The translations under genes were made by a program, and so were the position numbers. 58,215 nucleotides of DNA from assembly GCA_003389215.1 (NCBI GenBank), contig QQVP01000029.1, forward strand, positions 1 to 58,215, given 5' to 3'. Position 1 is the stretch's first letter, and each line of letters starts with the position of its first letter. Under the pieces are notes generated by a model. It was given only the letters and a program-made list of their open reading frames with translations. It did not search any database and was not told the DNA's origin. This document shows, in pieces, positions 11,401 to 18,415 of this stretch. The DNA is from Planctomycetota bacterium. Lineage in GTDB: Bacteria > Planctomycetota > Planctomycetia > Pirellulales > UBA7805.

Positions 11401-11924
11401 ACATTGCGGGCGAGCGACAGATCGATGTCGGCGGTCGCCCCGCTACGGTCGGTGATGCGAATCGTGCCGCGGTCGATGCCGTTGCCGCTGTTGAGCAGGT
11501 CGAGCGAAATGCCGCGATCGACCTCGCCACCGTATTGAAACGTGAGGCTGCCGGCCCCCAGCGGATCGGTGTCGCTCGCCAACTTCGAGCTGAGCAACTG
11601 CTGGCTCTGCACCTGGCGGATCGACTTGAACTGGTAACTTCCCAGGGGCGGGTCGTCGCCGGCGTTGACGCTGATCACACTGGTGTTGCTGCTGCTCACG
11701 CTGCGTTGGCTGTACAGGCCCGGCAACGAGAGCCGGTCGGTGTTCAGCTGCAGGCTGACGAGCTGCGCGGTCAACTCGGTCAGGGCCGTCTGCTGCGCAG
11801 AGAGCGTCGTGTTCCGCTCGGCCAACAGCTCGATCGGCCGCGCCTGGAGCGCGACGAGCTGATCGACGGTATCCTGAATCGGAAACCCGGTGATCAGACC
11901 GATATTCGTGGTGATGCGGCCCAT
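8478..11924 (-). CDS. fliD: Flagellar cap protein FliD, giant modular form (1148 aa)
   Basis: FliD (HAP2) caps the filament and guides flagellin folding at the tip. The start at 11924 gives the standard N-terminus MGRITTNIGLITGFPI; upstream in-frame codons add only a low-complexity leader. Conserved D0/D1 parts are residues 1-110 and about 900-1148 (for example TLQGDSAVLRLESDL, then a helical coiled C-terminus). The 1148 residues far exceed the about 470 of E. coli. The insert is repetitive. Flagellin-IN-type modules sit near 143-225, 602-690 and 715-805, with weaker ones near 520-580 and 825-870. Two TAAD modules lie at about 305-400 and 415-510. No Shine-Dalgarno is visible. The gene is followed by fliS and preceded by a 29-bp repeat array. 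Confidence 0.93.
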   Translation of the reverse strand: MGRITTNIGLITGFPIQDTVDQLVALQARPIELLAERNTTLSAQQTALTELTAQLVSLQLNTDRLSLPGLYSQRSVSSSNTSVISVNAGDDPPLGSYQFKSIRQVQSQQLLSSKLASDTDPLGAGSLTFQYGGEVDRGISLDLLNSGNGIDRGTIRITDRSGATADIDLSLARNVDDVLDAINDAGGISVTASTRGDQFRLTDTSGGSGSLKVEEVNDGTTAATLGLAGIDTTSTVADGDDVLSLFSDIDVSFLNDGLGVGFDELLADLQFSFRDGTTLDVDFRKLATSGTRATGTTDSSNGINANVTVTADTEGSSQDGVIVAYQNDATITKGNESATFDADLNLLIVKIDEGSTTAADVAAAINGDEEVSALFTASLASGSSGDSPVDAGDTTVLRGPQSTATTPGTLDPNAAIEFTAVTGGPEFDGYAISFVHNAGIAAGNEQVSVTNSPTEIVIEINEATSTAADVVAAVNAHPIASARFTAELASGSDGTGLIDVANDGVTTSGGAYIEPVAGGSETTLADVLATLNAADPAKLQASLSGDGQRIVLTDLTTDLGGSFTVTSLNDSRAAEDLGLTTTASGDTLTGGRIFSALNTTLLSTLGGGQGLDLGTISITDRSGSANFFDLSSAETLNDVVATLNLATIGIEARINDTRDGILISDTTGSTANNLVVANGSDGLLTADKLGITVDAAVSSIDGGSLDRQTVSKNTRLSSLNGGSGVSTGSFTITDTLGATQTINVTSSIETIGDLILEIDRSGLQVEARINDTGDGILLVDTAAGTETLKVEETSGDVARDLHILGESTTVDISGTPTQVIDGSTKHTVTLDADDSLQDLRDKINELGTGITATIINDGSSVKPYRLNIVSDNAGEAGAVRFNASGLGITFEETVAAQDALLRFGDEINAGGGILVASSSNTFDSVVDGLSVTLNETSSEPVTVLVESTDTDLVAQVIAIVDTYNSIRERIDILTAFDVDSNTRGTLQGDSAVLRLESDLANLVTDRIFGAGSIQSLAELGVSVDQDGTLSFDQSELESKFAEDPAAVEQFFSTAGVGLSDRFNLVIDQLAGVQDSVLVNRTVALGETIASNEARILRLNDRLDATRELLLTQFINAELIIGELQSSLSAIESITALEPLRINSLSRNR

Positions 11925-12140
11925 GGGCGGCGTGGTGGTTGTCTCGGTTGGTGCGGCCGGCTTCGGCGGGCGACTCACGGTGCTATCAGCGCACCGTCGG
12001 CGCAGGGATTCCTCCTCAGTCGGCATCGACCAAGGCCGGTTGTAACGTTTAGAAAAACTTGCGCGGGTAGGGTTTTGCGCGTTTTTCCCGCGCCGCGAAG
12101 GGGGCGGAGGAGCGGCGTGGGAGCGCAGATGGGGCACCGC

Positions 12141-12280
12141 GGGCCCGCTCAACCCGAGCCGCGTGGGGCGGGGCCACTCAACCCGAGCCGCGTGCGGCGG
12201 GCCCGCTCAACCCGAGCCGCGTGCGGCGGGGCCGCTCAACCCGAGCCGCGTGCGGCGGGGCCGCTAAACGGAGTCCGCTT
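12141..12280. repeat. 29-bp tandem repeat array, about 4.8 copies
   Basis: Four units of exactly 29 bases occupy 12141-12169, 12170-12198, 12199-12227 and 12228-12256. They differ at only a few positions (for example GTGGGGC/GTGCGGC and CCGCTC/CCACTC). A decayed fifth copy at 12257-12280 runs into the stop codon of the upstream gene. The core reads CTCAACCCGAGCCGCGTG on the plus strand, and most copies contain the short inverted repeat GCCGC-GT-GCGGC. The array lies in the 354-base gap between the TPR/glycosyltransferase gene and fliD. There are no spacers, so it is not a CRISPR. Confidence 0.9.
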
Positions 12281-14432
12281 AACCCTGGGGCATCTGGGGC
12301 GTGGAGAAGGTCGTCGTCAAGGTCCCCGGTGCCCCAAGCGAGGCATCGGTTGTGGCGTCACCCGCGGGCTTCGTACTGAAGTGCGGCCCGCTGAGCAGAT
12401 GATCGAGCTTGGCGAGATTTTCACGGGCGACGTCGAGTTTCGGGTCCAGCTCCAGGGCCTTCTGATAAGCGCGGCGTGCGTCTGCAAAGCGGCGTTGCAC
12501 AGCATAGGTCACGCCCAGATTGAGGTGCGCGGCCGCCAAGTCGGGTTTCTTGCGAATCGCTCGTTCGTAGTGTTCGATGGCCAATTCCGGCTCGCCGACC
12601 TTGCGATAGACGTTGGCCAGGTTGAAATTGACTTCCGCGTTCTGGGGAATCAGATCGAGAGCGCGGCGAAAATGGCGAATAGCCATGGGGAGTCGGTTCG
12701 TCTGCTCGGCCAGCGTGCCCATCAGCTGCAGCGAGTTGAAATGTCGCGGAAAGTGCTTTAGTACGAGCCGATAGATCGCTTCCGCTTCGCGATAGCAGCC
12801 CCTACTCTGCAGTTTACTTGCCTCCAGAGCATAGGCGTCGGCGCGCTGGACCGAAACCGGAGCCCCGTCGGGGCTGATGTCGTTTAGGTCCACGGGTTCA
12901 ACCTTGTCGAGAGCGGACGATGAGCTCGGCACGGCCATGCCCAATCGTTGGCAGAGCAGCTCCGTGACGGTCCGAAAAACGGTGCTCCAGTCGCCTTGGC
13001 TCGTTTGCCGGAAGGTTCGCACCGAGGGATACCAAGGGCTGACATTGTCGTTGACGCCGTCCAAAAGCCACCGCCAGGTTGGTACGAGCGGCAACAGTGC
13101 CCAACTCTCGACGCCCAAGGCACCGGCAAGATGGACGCTTGTGTTGCCCACGGAAATCACCATATCCAACGCACACAGGCGGGCTGCGAAACCGTCGAGG
13201 TCGACCAGCGGATCGCCCTCTTCCCAATCGTGAATCAATACACCACTTTGACGGCGCTCGGCCTCAATTTCGTCCTCGACGTCTCCATACTGGAGATTGA
13301 TCCAATGGACTCCGGGCAGCGACAAAATATCGCGCCATTGGCCGAGCGAGGTCACGCGGGTGCGTCGAGCCGCGGGCTGACCACCCGTCCGCCACGAGAT
13401 TCCGATCTTCATTCCCGGTCCCAACTGTTCGAACCGTTCTCGCCAGCGGGCGACCTTGGCCGCGTCCGCTACCAGGTACGATCGCCGCTTAGGAAAGTCG
13501 CTCAGTTCGTTGCGTAGGAAGCGAGGGATGCTGCCGATCGGAGTTTGAACATCTATCTTTTCTGCGAGCGGAACGTGGACGCCGCTTCGCTTTCGCCGGA
13601 TACCGTAAATGGTGGCCTGGGGAAAGGACCGTACATAGAGGGAGGTGAGTCGAGGATCGCAGGTGACGATGCAATCGTCCGCCTGTTCGATGATCTCCGA
13701 GAAGCAGGAGGCGAAGAGGATTTCGTCGCCGAGTCCCTGTTCGGCATGCAGTAGGATCGTCTTGCCTGCGAGTGACTCCCCCTCCCACAGCGGCTGGGGA
13801 TAATCGTCGATCGTGACTTGGCCCGCCTTTTCGCGCCACTCGTGCTCCTGCCACCCGCGGCGAAAATTGCCCTTGAGGAGATGGCAGAGAGCGAGGTTCC
13901 AATGCACCTTTGCAAGGTCGCCTTGAAGGCTAAGCGACCGCTCGAAGGTGAGGATCGCCGTGTCGACGTGGCCTAGACCAAGTTGAGCCGTCCCCAGGTT
14001 GTAGTGGAAGTTCGGATCTTTGGGAGACAATGTCGTCGCCCGCAGCGCCCAGGGCAGCGCGTCTGAAAAGAGACCGAATTCGGAGAGCAAGGCACCGACG
14101 TTGTTTACCGCGGGCGCGAAGTCCGGGTTCAGTTCCGCCGATTTGCGAAACTGATTCAGCGCGAGCTGCATTTGGGAGTCGACGCGATAGGCGCTTCCCA
14201 GCTCGAAGTGCATCAGGTGGTCTTCGGGATTGAGTTGGACCGCCTCTTGGAAAGCCTCGATCGCCTCGCCGGCACGATCCGAGTGCCGCAGAATGATCCC
14301 CAGCAAGCGGAGCGTGATTGGATCGTCGGGATGACGACTTAGCAGCTCGCGACAGATCGGCTCCGCCGCCTCGTACTTTTCTTCATTACAGAGCGTGGCG
14401 AGCAATCGCTGTGTCTCTTTAACGTCCGTCAT
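12279..14432 (-). CDS. TPR / GT9-like glycosyltransferase / TPR protein
   Basis: Large cytoplasmic protein of 717 residues with three parts. Residues 1-190 are tetratricopeptide repeats (repeated A/G/F/A/P pattern, for example EAIEAFQEAVQLNPEDHLMHFELGSAY). Residues about 215-500 resemble a heptosyltransferase-type (GT9-like) domain, with HAEQGLGDEILFASCF, KIGISWRTGG, SVGNTSVHLAGALGVESW and SPWYPSVRTFRQ. Residues about 560-680 are more TPRs. The same EQGLGD...HLAGALG...WYPS layout is known in TPR-linked glycosyltransferase-like proteins. Its place between flagellin and fliD suggests a role in filament glycosylation or secretion, but that is inference and the acceptor is unknown. An AGGAAGAG precedes the ATG, and the flagellin terminator just upstream implies its own promoter. 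Confidence 0.85.
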   Translation of the reverse strand: MTDVKETQRLLATLCNEEKYEAAEPICRELLSRHPDDPITLRLLGIILRHSDRAGEAIEAFQEAVQLNPEDHLMHFELGSAYRVDSQMQLALNQFRKSAELNPDFAPAVNNVGALLSEFGLFSDALPWALRATTLSPKDPNFHYNLGTAQLGLGHVDTAILTFERSLSLQGDLAKVHWNLALCHLLKGNFRRGWQEHEWREKAGQVTIDDYPQPLWEGESLAGKTILLHAEQGLGDEILFASCFSEIIEQADDCIVTCDPRLTSLYVRSFPQATIYGIRRKRSGVHVPLAEKIDVQTPIGSIPRFLRNELSDFPKRRSYLVADAAKVARWRERFEQLGPGMKIGISWRTGGQPAARRTRVTSLGQWRDILSLPGVHWINLQYGDVEDEIEAERRQSGVLIHDWEEGDPLVDLDGFAARLCALDMVISVGNTSVHLAGALGVESWALLPLVPTWRWLLDGVNDNVSPWYPSVRTFRQTSQGDWSTVFRTVTELLCQRLGMAVPSSSSALDKVEPVDLNDISPDGAPVSVQRADAYALEASKLQSRGCYREAEAIYRLVLKHFPRHFNSLQLMGTLAEQTNRLPMAIRHFRRALDLIPQNAEVNFNLANVYRKVGEPELAIEHYERAIRKKPDLAAAHLNLGVTYAVQRRFADARRAYQKALELDPKLDVARENLAKLDHLLSGPHFSTKPAGDATTDASLGAPGTLTTTFSTPQMPQG

Positions 14433-14641
14433 CTCAGTCTCTTCCTGTTCGAGTCCGCGTGCAACGAAACGACATCGTACCGGCTCCTGAGGCTTGATTG
14501 GGTACCGGGCCTTTCGATGGGGCGGTCTTGATTCAGCCGAGTTTCCGGAATGCGCGGATCGTGCCGCTTTCTAAGTTCATCGGTTCAAAACCGATCTGAC
14601 TGTCGGCGAAACTGCCTGGCAGCGCTGCCGGCATTGCGCGC

Positions 14642-14680
14642 AAAAAAAAATCGCCGGCCACCCGAGGGCAACCGGCGATT
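14642..14680 (-). terminator. Rho-independent terminator of the flagellin gene
   Basis: On the minus strand a perfect 9-bp stem, AATCGCCGG paired with CCGGCGATT (14672-14680 and 14649-14657), closes a 14-base loop and runs straight into a run of nine U (14650-14642). It starts 31 bases after the flagellin stop. This is the clearest terminator in the window. Confidence 0.9.
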
Positions 14681-14711
14681 TTGGATTGCGTTTAGTTCGC
14701 CTGACTCAGGC

Positions 14712-16760
14712 TTAACCCAACAGAGCCAGCACGTTCTGCGGGTTCTGGTTGGCGATGGCCAACACCGAGGTACCCGACTGCACGAGAATCTGGGCTCGCG
14801 TCAGCTTGGCACTTTCGGCCGCGAAGTCGGCGTCGCGGATCGAGCTCTCGGCCTCGGTGAGGTTTTCGAGCTGCTCGGTCAGCGAGAAGATATTCGTCTC
14901 GAGCGTCGCTTTTTGGAACGCACCGAGTCGACCTCGCAGCGACGTGACCGCCGTGATGACCTCTTCGACCACCTTGCCCGCACCCGTCGCGTCGGTGTCC
15001 AGGGCCTTGGCACCACCCGAGCGAAGCTCGAACAGCGTGCCTTCGACACCACCCAGGGTGGCCGAACTGACGCCGCGGATACCGACGCGGGCCTGCTGGT
15101 TCGACACGACGTCGGGACCGAGCTGGAAGACCGCCCCACCCCCGGTAATGGTGAAGCTCAGCTGCTCGCCATCCGCGACGGTCGAGTTGACGTTGAACGA
15201 GAGGTCCAAAGTCGAGGTGTTGATCGTGGCCTTCAGACCGTCGCCGGTCGCCTGGACACCGTTGATACGAGCACTGATGTCGGTACCCGCTTCCCGTTCG
15301 GACGAAGTCGCACCGGTGTTGAACGTCTCGAACGTGCCGGAGAGGGCCCGCACCGAGACGAACTCGTCGCTCCCGAACTTGCTCGACGTGAAATCGAGAT
15401 CGGAGCCGTCGACCGTGGCCGTAACGCCGGTGGCGTCGGAGACCAGGTTGATTGCCGAGGCGATCTGATCAATCGTGGTGCTGGAACCGAAATTGAACAC
15501 CTCGAAACCGTTCGAACCACCGACTTCCAGGACCAGGTCGGCGGCCAGCGTGCCGGCCGAGTAGGTCAGCTGGGCCTGCGTGGCCTGGGTGTCGACGTCG
15601 ACGGTCACGGCGATCGACGCGGCCGTGCCGAAGTTGGCCTGTTCAATGACCAGATTGTCCACCGCCGTGACACCCGCCGTACCGCCGGTCAACACCGCCG
15701 CGAGGTTGCCGCCCGTACCGGCACTGTACGTGCCGAGGCCGGTACCGACCGCCGTGGCGTTGAATTCCGCCAGCGTGTTGATCGCCGAGGCGATATCGGC
15801 CGCCGTCGTGCCGGCAGCTGCATCGACCTTAATCACCGAACTGGTGGCCGAGTAAGAGGCACTCGTCGAGGCACCGGCCGAAGTGGTCAGTTCAATGCCA
15901 ACGTCGTTGAAATCGATCCCGCCCGAAACTGCCGAAACGGTAATCTGATTGCTGAACGCACCCGAGGTCGTCGGAGCCGTGGCGGCTGCCGAGGTCAACG
16001 CACCGGCCGTGCTCACGGTCGCGGAGAACAGCGTCGACAGCGTGGCGTCGGCATTGATCGCCGAGGCGATGTCCGCGGCCGTCTTGGCGGCCGAGAATTG
16101 CAGTTCGATTTCGGTGCCCGCTGAGATGCTGACACCCGCCGAGCTGCCGGAGACGATCGTAAAGTTGTAGCTGTTCGCGGCGGTACCGACGCTCAGGGCG
16201 GTAATCGTCACGCCGCCGGTGGCCGACAGGCTGAAGACCGCGGCCGTATCGCTCGTCGCTCCGTCCGAAAGATCGACTTCGACCGTTCCCGAAGCCCGAG
16301 CGGCGACGGTGGCCGTGTTGTCGACCAGGAAGTCGAGGCTACCGTCGAGCAGACGACGACCCTGGAACGAGGTCGTCTGCGAAATACGGTCGATCGCTTC
16401 CAGCGACGAGTCGACTTGGAGCTGATTCGCCGCGATCTGCTCTTCGCTCAAGGCACCCGTGTTGGCCGCTTCCGAGACCAGAGCACGAATGTCGTTCAGC
16501 AGCGAAGAAACCTGACCCAAGGCACTGTCCGCCGTGGCGATCAGCTGATTGGCTCTTTCGCTATTGGTGATCGCTCGCTCGACGCTCACGATATCGCTGC
16601 GGAGGACTTCGCTGGCGATCAAACCGGCCGGATCGTCCTTACCGGTGTTGATTCGCAGACCCGTGCTCAATCGCGTCAGAGCTTCGTTCAACTGTGTGTT
16701 CGAACGCTGCAACGTCTGCTGGGCAACGATCGAGGGAACGTTTGTGTTAATACGAGTCAT
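14712..16760 (-). CDS. fliC: Flagellin, long form with IN-type surface domain (682 aa)
   Basis: Filament subunit exported through the flagellar type III channel. Conserved D0/D1 helices are at residues 1-140 (MTRINTNVPSIVAQ, then LSTGLRINTGKDDPAGLIAS) and about 590-682 (ending NQNPQNVLALLG). The middle 150-590 is Ala/Thr/Ser/Gly-rich beta structure. It includes two segments with TAADIASAIN (about 216-270 and 308-335), an IN-type segment (about 400-470) and the ARINGVQATGDGLKATINTS stretch near 497-516, known from other long flagellins. There are no cysteines. GGGAGGG precedes the ATG. A strong terminator follows, so it is probably monocistronic, as expected for the most heavily expressed flagellar gene. 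Confidence 0.97.
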   Translation of the reverse strand: MTRINTNVPSIVAQQTLQRSNTQLNEALTRLSTGLRINTGKDDPAGLIASEVLRSDIVSVERAITNSERANQLIATADSALGQVSSLLNDIRALVSEAANTGALSEEQIAANQLQVDSSLEAIDRISQTTSFQGRRLLDGSLDFLVDNTATVAARASGTVEVDLSDGATSDTAAVFSLSATGGVTITALSVGTAANSYNFTIVSGSSAGVSISAGTEIELQFSAAKTAADIASAINADATLSTLFSATVSTAGALTSAAATAPTTSGAFSNQITVSAVSGGIDFNDVGIELTTSAGASTSASYSATSSVIKVDAAAGTTAADIASAINTLAEFNATAVGTGLGTYSAGTGGNLAAVLTGGTAGVTAVDNLVIEQANFGTAASIAVTVDVDTQATQAQLTYSAGTLAADLVLEVGGSNGFEVFNFGSSTTIDQIASAINLVSDATGVTATVDGSDLDFTSSKFGSDEFVSVRALSGTFETFNTGATSSEREAGTDISARINGVQATGDGLKATINTSTLDLSFNVNSTVADGEQLSFTITGGGAVFQLGPDVVSNQQARVGIRGVSSATLGGVEGTLFELRSGGAKALDTDATGAGKVVEEVITAVTSLRGRLGAFQKATLETNIFSLTEQLENLTEAESSIRDADFAAESAKLTRAQILVQSGTSVLAIANQNPQNVLALLG

Positions 16761-16829
16761 GCCAGAAAACCCTCCCGGTAAAAAATGCTCTCAAACCTGA
16801 GGCCTCTGGCGGGGAGTCAGCCATCCGCT
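16761..16829 (-). promoter_or_regulatory. Flagellin leader: Shine-Dalgarno and candidate CsrA sites
   Basis: The mRNA leader carries CCGGGAGGG (complement of 16770-16778) about 10 bases before the flagellin ATG, a Shine-Dalgarno that also holds a GGA core. A second candidate CsrA site, AGCGGATGG, is the complement of 16821-16829, and a small hairpin, CCGGCT-N6-AGCCGG, lies just upstream at 16840-16857. In bacteria with FliW, CsrA represses flagellin translation by binding such paired GGA motifs. That fits csrA and fliW being the next genes upstream, but binding here is inferred. Confidence 0.45.
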
Positions 16830-16975
16830 TCAAGCTTGCCCGGCTTTCGTTAGCCGGCCGTTTCGGAATCGATTGTTTCGTGCTTCGTTCTCGCTCCGTC
16901 CGTGCCCGCCGGTCGGTGCTAGCGGCTCGCCGCCGATAGACCACCCGCCGGGTACGCCGGGGCATCTACGAACGA

Positions 16976-17003
16976 ATATCGACCAGTTAACATGACCCCT
17001 TTA
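16976..17003 (-). promoter_or_regulatory. Possible sigma-28 (FliA) promoter for flagellin
   Basis: On the minus strand TAAA (17003-17000) is followed after 16 bases by GTCGATAT (16983-16976). The sigma-28 consensus is TAAA-N15-GCCGATAA, so the -10 matches 6 of 8 and the spacer is one base long. It would give a leader of about 205 bases. The position upstream of flagellin is right, but the match is imperfect. Confidence 0.35.
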
Positions 17004-17419
17004 GGTAAACTGGGGCAATTGCATTCTCGCGCACCGATTCTGCTCACAGTGATCATTTCGACCCCCAGGCACGGTCAGTAAAGCCAAACCGGCGGCCAGG
17101 TTGGCACCTCGCGCGGGTGCCACCGGCAAAACCGTCACAATCGTCACGGGCTAGCGCCACCCCACCCTGTCGAGGCGTTTCGCTGGGGCGCCGGGGGAGA
17201 AATTTTTTGGTGACAGAAGGCGGTCCGGTCGGGAAAACTTTGCCGCACAGCCGTCAACATCGTACCGAGCCGCTGCGGTCGAGCGTCGTCGAGCGATCGG
17301 CCGGGGTTGCCGCCGGAGTATCGGGAAGAGTCGGCCTGGATGCGGCCAGAGGTCGATGCGGCAATAGATGGACCGCAAATTGGCCCGCAACCGCACGTGC
17401 CCGCGCTTGGGCCGAGATC

Positions 17420-17614
17420 TCAGCGGGCGGAGCTGCTCGCCGCCGCGCGATTTTCGCGGGCGATCGCCTCGTGAACTTCCTCGCGATGCACCGGCACTTC
17501 GCGTGGGGCCTCGACGCCCAGGCGGACCTTGTCGCCACGCACGTCCACAATCGTCACCACAATGTTGTCGCCGATCATGATGCTTTCGTCGCGATTGCGG
17601 GAGAGAACGAGCAT
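17420..17614 (-). CDS. csrA: Carbon storage regulator CsrA
   Basis: Small RNA-binding dimer that blocks translation by binding GGA motifs in mRNA leaders. The 64-residue protein has the full family pattern MLVLSRNRDESIMIGDNIVV and RLGVEAPREVPVHREEV, including the RNA-contacting Arg in the LGVEAPxxxxVHR segment, followed by a short Ala/Ser tail. No Shine-Dalgarno precedes the ATG, but the N-terminus MLVLSR is universal, so the start is sure. It lies 104 bases after fliW and upstream of flagellin, the standard fliW-csrA-flagellin arrangement of the flagellin homeostasis switch. Confidence 0.96.
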   Translation of the reverse strand: MLVLSRNRDESIMIGDNIVVTIVDVRGDKVRLGVEAPREVPVHREEVHEAIARENRAAASSSAR

Positions 17615-17656
17615 GGTGGGGGCTTTCTAGCAGCAGGCGGTCAAGGAATGGGCAAA

Positions 17657-17693
17657 TCGGGCAACGGGCAGTTCGGGCAACGGGCAGTTCGGG
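17657..17693. repeat. 16-bp tandem repeat between fliW and csrA
   Basis: TCGGGCAACGGGCAGT occurs twice back to back (17657-17672 and 17673-17688), followed by a partial third copy (TCGGG). It lies inside the fliW-csrA spacer, so it is probably part of their mRNA. No function is evident. Confidence 0.8.
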
Positions 17694-17718
17694 AAAGAGC
17701 GGTTCCGGGCGGCAGCCG

Positions 17719-18156
17719 CTAGGCGGCCTTCCGCCGGGCCGGTGGAGCGATCCCCAACGAGTGGCGAATCGACCAGTCGCCGTCGGCAATCACCTGAAGA
17801 CCGATCCGGCTGCACAGGTTGAGCAGCAGCGGGGCCTTCAGGTTCACGGTAGGATCGTGCTGGGGATTCAGCACCGCCAGAACGGCCAGGTCGCGATCCC
17901 GCTCGAGGGCCAGCGGTGCCAGCGCTTCGGCCGCCACGCGAACCCGATATTCCGGCACGAACTGGCTGGGCGTGACCACCGGCAGGGCCAACTGGGCCCG
18001 CTCGACCGACTGCAGATAGCGGATCGGCTGATCGATCGCCGTGCCCAACAGCAGCCAGCGACGACAGAGCTCGAAGCCGTAAATTCCCTGCGGGAACGTA
18101 TAGATGTCGCGGGGATCGAACGAGACGGGACCGAACTGAGCGGTGTGAACTTCCAC
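17719..18156 (-). CDS. fliW: Flagellar assembly factor FliW
   Basis: FliW binds CsrA and releases flagellin mRNA from repression; free flagellin in turn sequesters FliW. The 145 residues match the family, with the early FPQGIYGFELCRRWLLL (family pattern FxxGLxGFxxxxxfxLl), a central segment with two short hydrophobic strands (LALPVVTP), LAVLAVLNPQ and VNLKAPLLLNL, which is the conserved N-L-x-A-P-L-l-x-N block. The start is GTG at 18156, with AGGA about 8 bases upstream (GGAAGGATCCCC). csrA follows. The leader upstream contains paired inverted repeats. Confidence 0.93.
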   Translation of the reverse strand: MEVHTAQFGPVSFDPRDIYTFPQGIYGFELCRRWLLLGTAIDQPIRYLQSVERAQLALPVVTPSQFVPEYRVRVAAEALAPLALERDRDLAVLAVLNPQHDPTVNLKAPLLLNLCSRIGLQVIADGDWSIRHSLGIAPPARRKAA

Positions 18157-18220
18157 GGGGATCCTTCCTCAAGCGTTCGATGGCACGCGAACGGGCCCGC
18201 AAGACAACGCGGCACCTCGT

Positions 18221-18332
18221 CACTTATTGAGCCCTGCGCAGCCAATGAACCAGGCCGACCAGCGGGAGGCCGGCATTCCAGCCATCACCGCCGCCGCGAA
18301 GGGCTCATTAACAACGCAGCCATCAATAAGTG
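18221..18332. repeat. Nested inverted repeats upstream of fliW
   Basis: CACTTATTGA at 18221-18230 is the exact reverse complement of TCAATAAGTG at 18323-18332. Just inside, ATTGAGCCCT (18226-18235) pairs with AGGGCTCATT (18299-18308) with one mismatch. Together they could fold the 112-base stretch into a long branched stem-loop. It lies 65-176 bases before the fliW GTG, in the gap after flgL. It could be a structured leader, a small RNA or a decayed mobile fragment. Confidence 0.6.
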
Positions 18333-18415
18333 CATCGGACGCGAGCCGGGCCGGCGGTGAGAAAAAAACGCCGCCACGACCACACGCCGGAAGTCGCCGA
18401 CCCGATGACAACCGC

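Larger units (their letters stand above)
16761..17419. other. Long intergenic region between csrA and flagellin
   Basis: About 660 bases with no supported gene. The right-hand part (17010-17419) contains an inverted repeat, TGGCACC-N7-GGTGCCA, at 17102-17122, without a U-run. The left-hand part is the flagellin leader and a possible sigma-28 promoter, described separately. Frames crossing the region on both strands have no family features and are products of the high GC content. Confidence 0.5.

Noticed and set aside
12141..12280. CRISPR array
   Set aside because: The 29-base repeats are directly adjacent with no unique spacers, and no cas gene is in the window.
9060..12761. Long plus-strand frames opposite fliD and the TPR gene
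   Set aside because: Composition is the reverse-complement shadow of fliD (Arg/Asp/Val-rich) with no motif; the minus-strand genes explain the region.
14579..14595. tRNA T-arm-like sequence (ATCGGTT-CAA-AACCGAT)
   Set aside because: Only a 7-bp hairpin is present; no acceptor stem, D-arm or anticodon arm can be placed around it.
16930..16940. GCCGATAG on the plus strand as a sigma-28 -10 box
   Set aside because: No TAAA lies at the right distance and no plus-strand gene follows.
17102..17122. csrA terminator (TGGCACC-N7-GGTGCCA)
   Set aside because: Good inverted repeat but no U-run on either strand, and it is about 300 bases past the csrA stop.
18350..18415. Terminator after flgL (run of seven A on the plus strand)
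   Set aside because: The possible stem partners lie on the wrong side of the U-run, so no proper hairpin precedes it.
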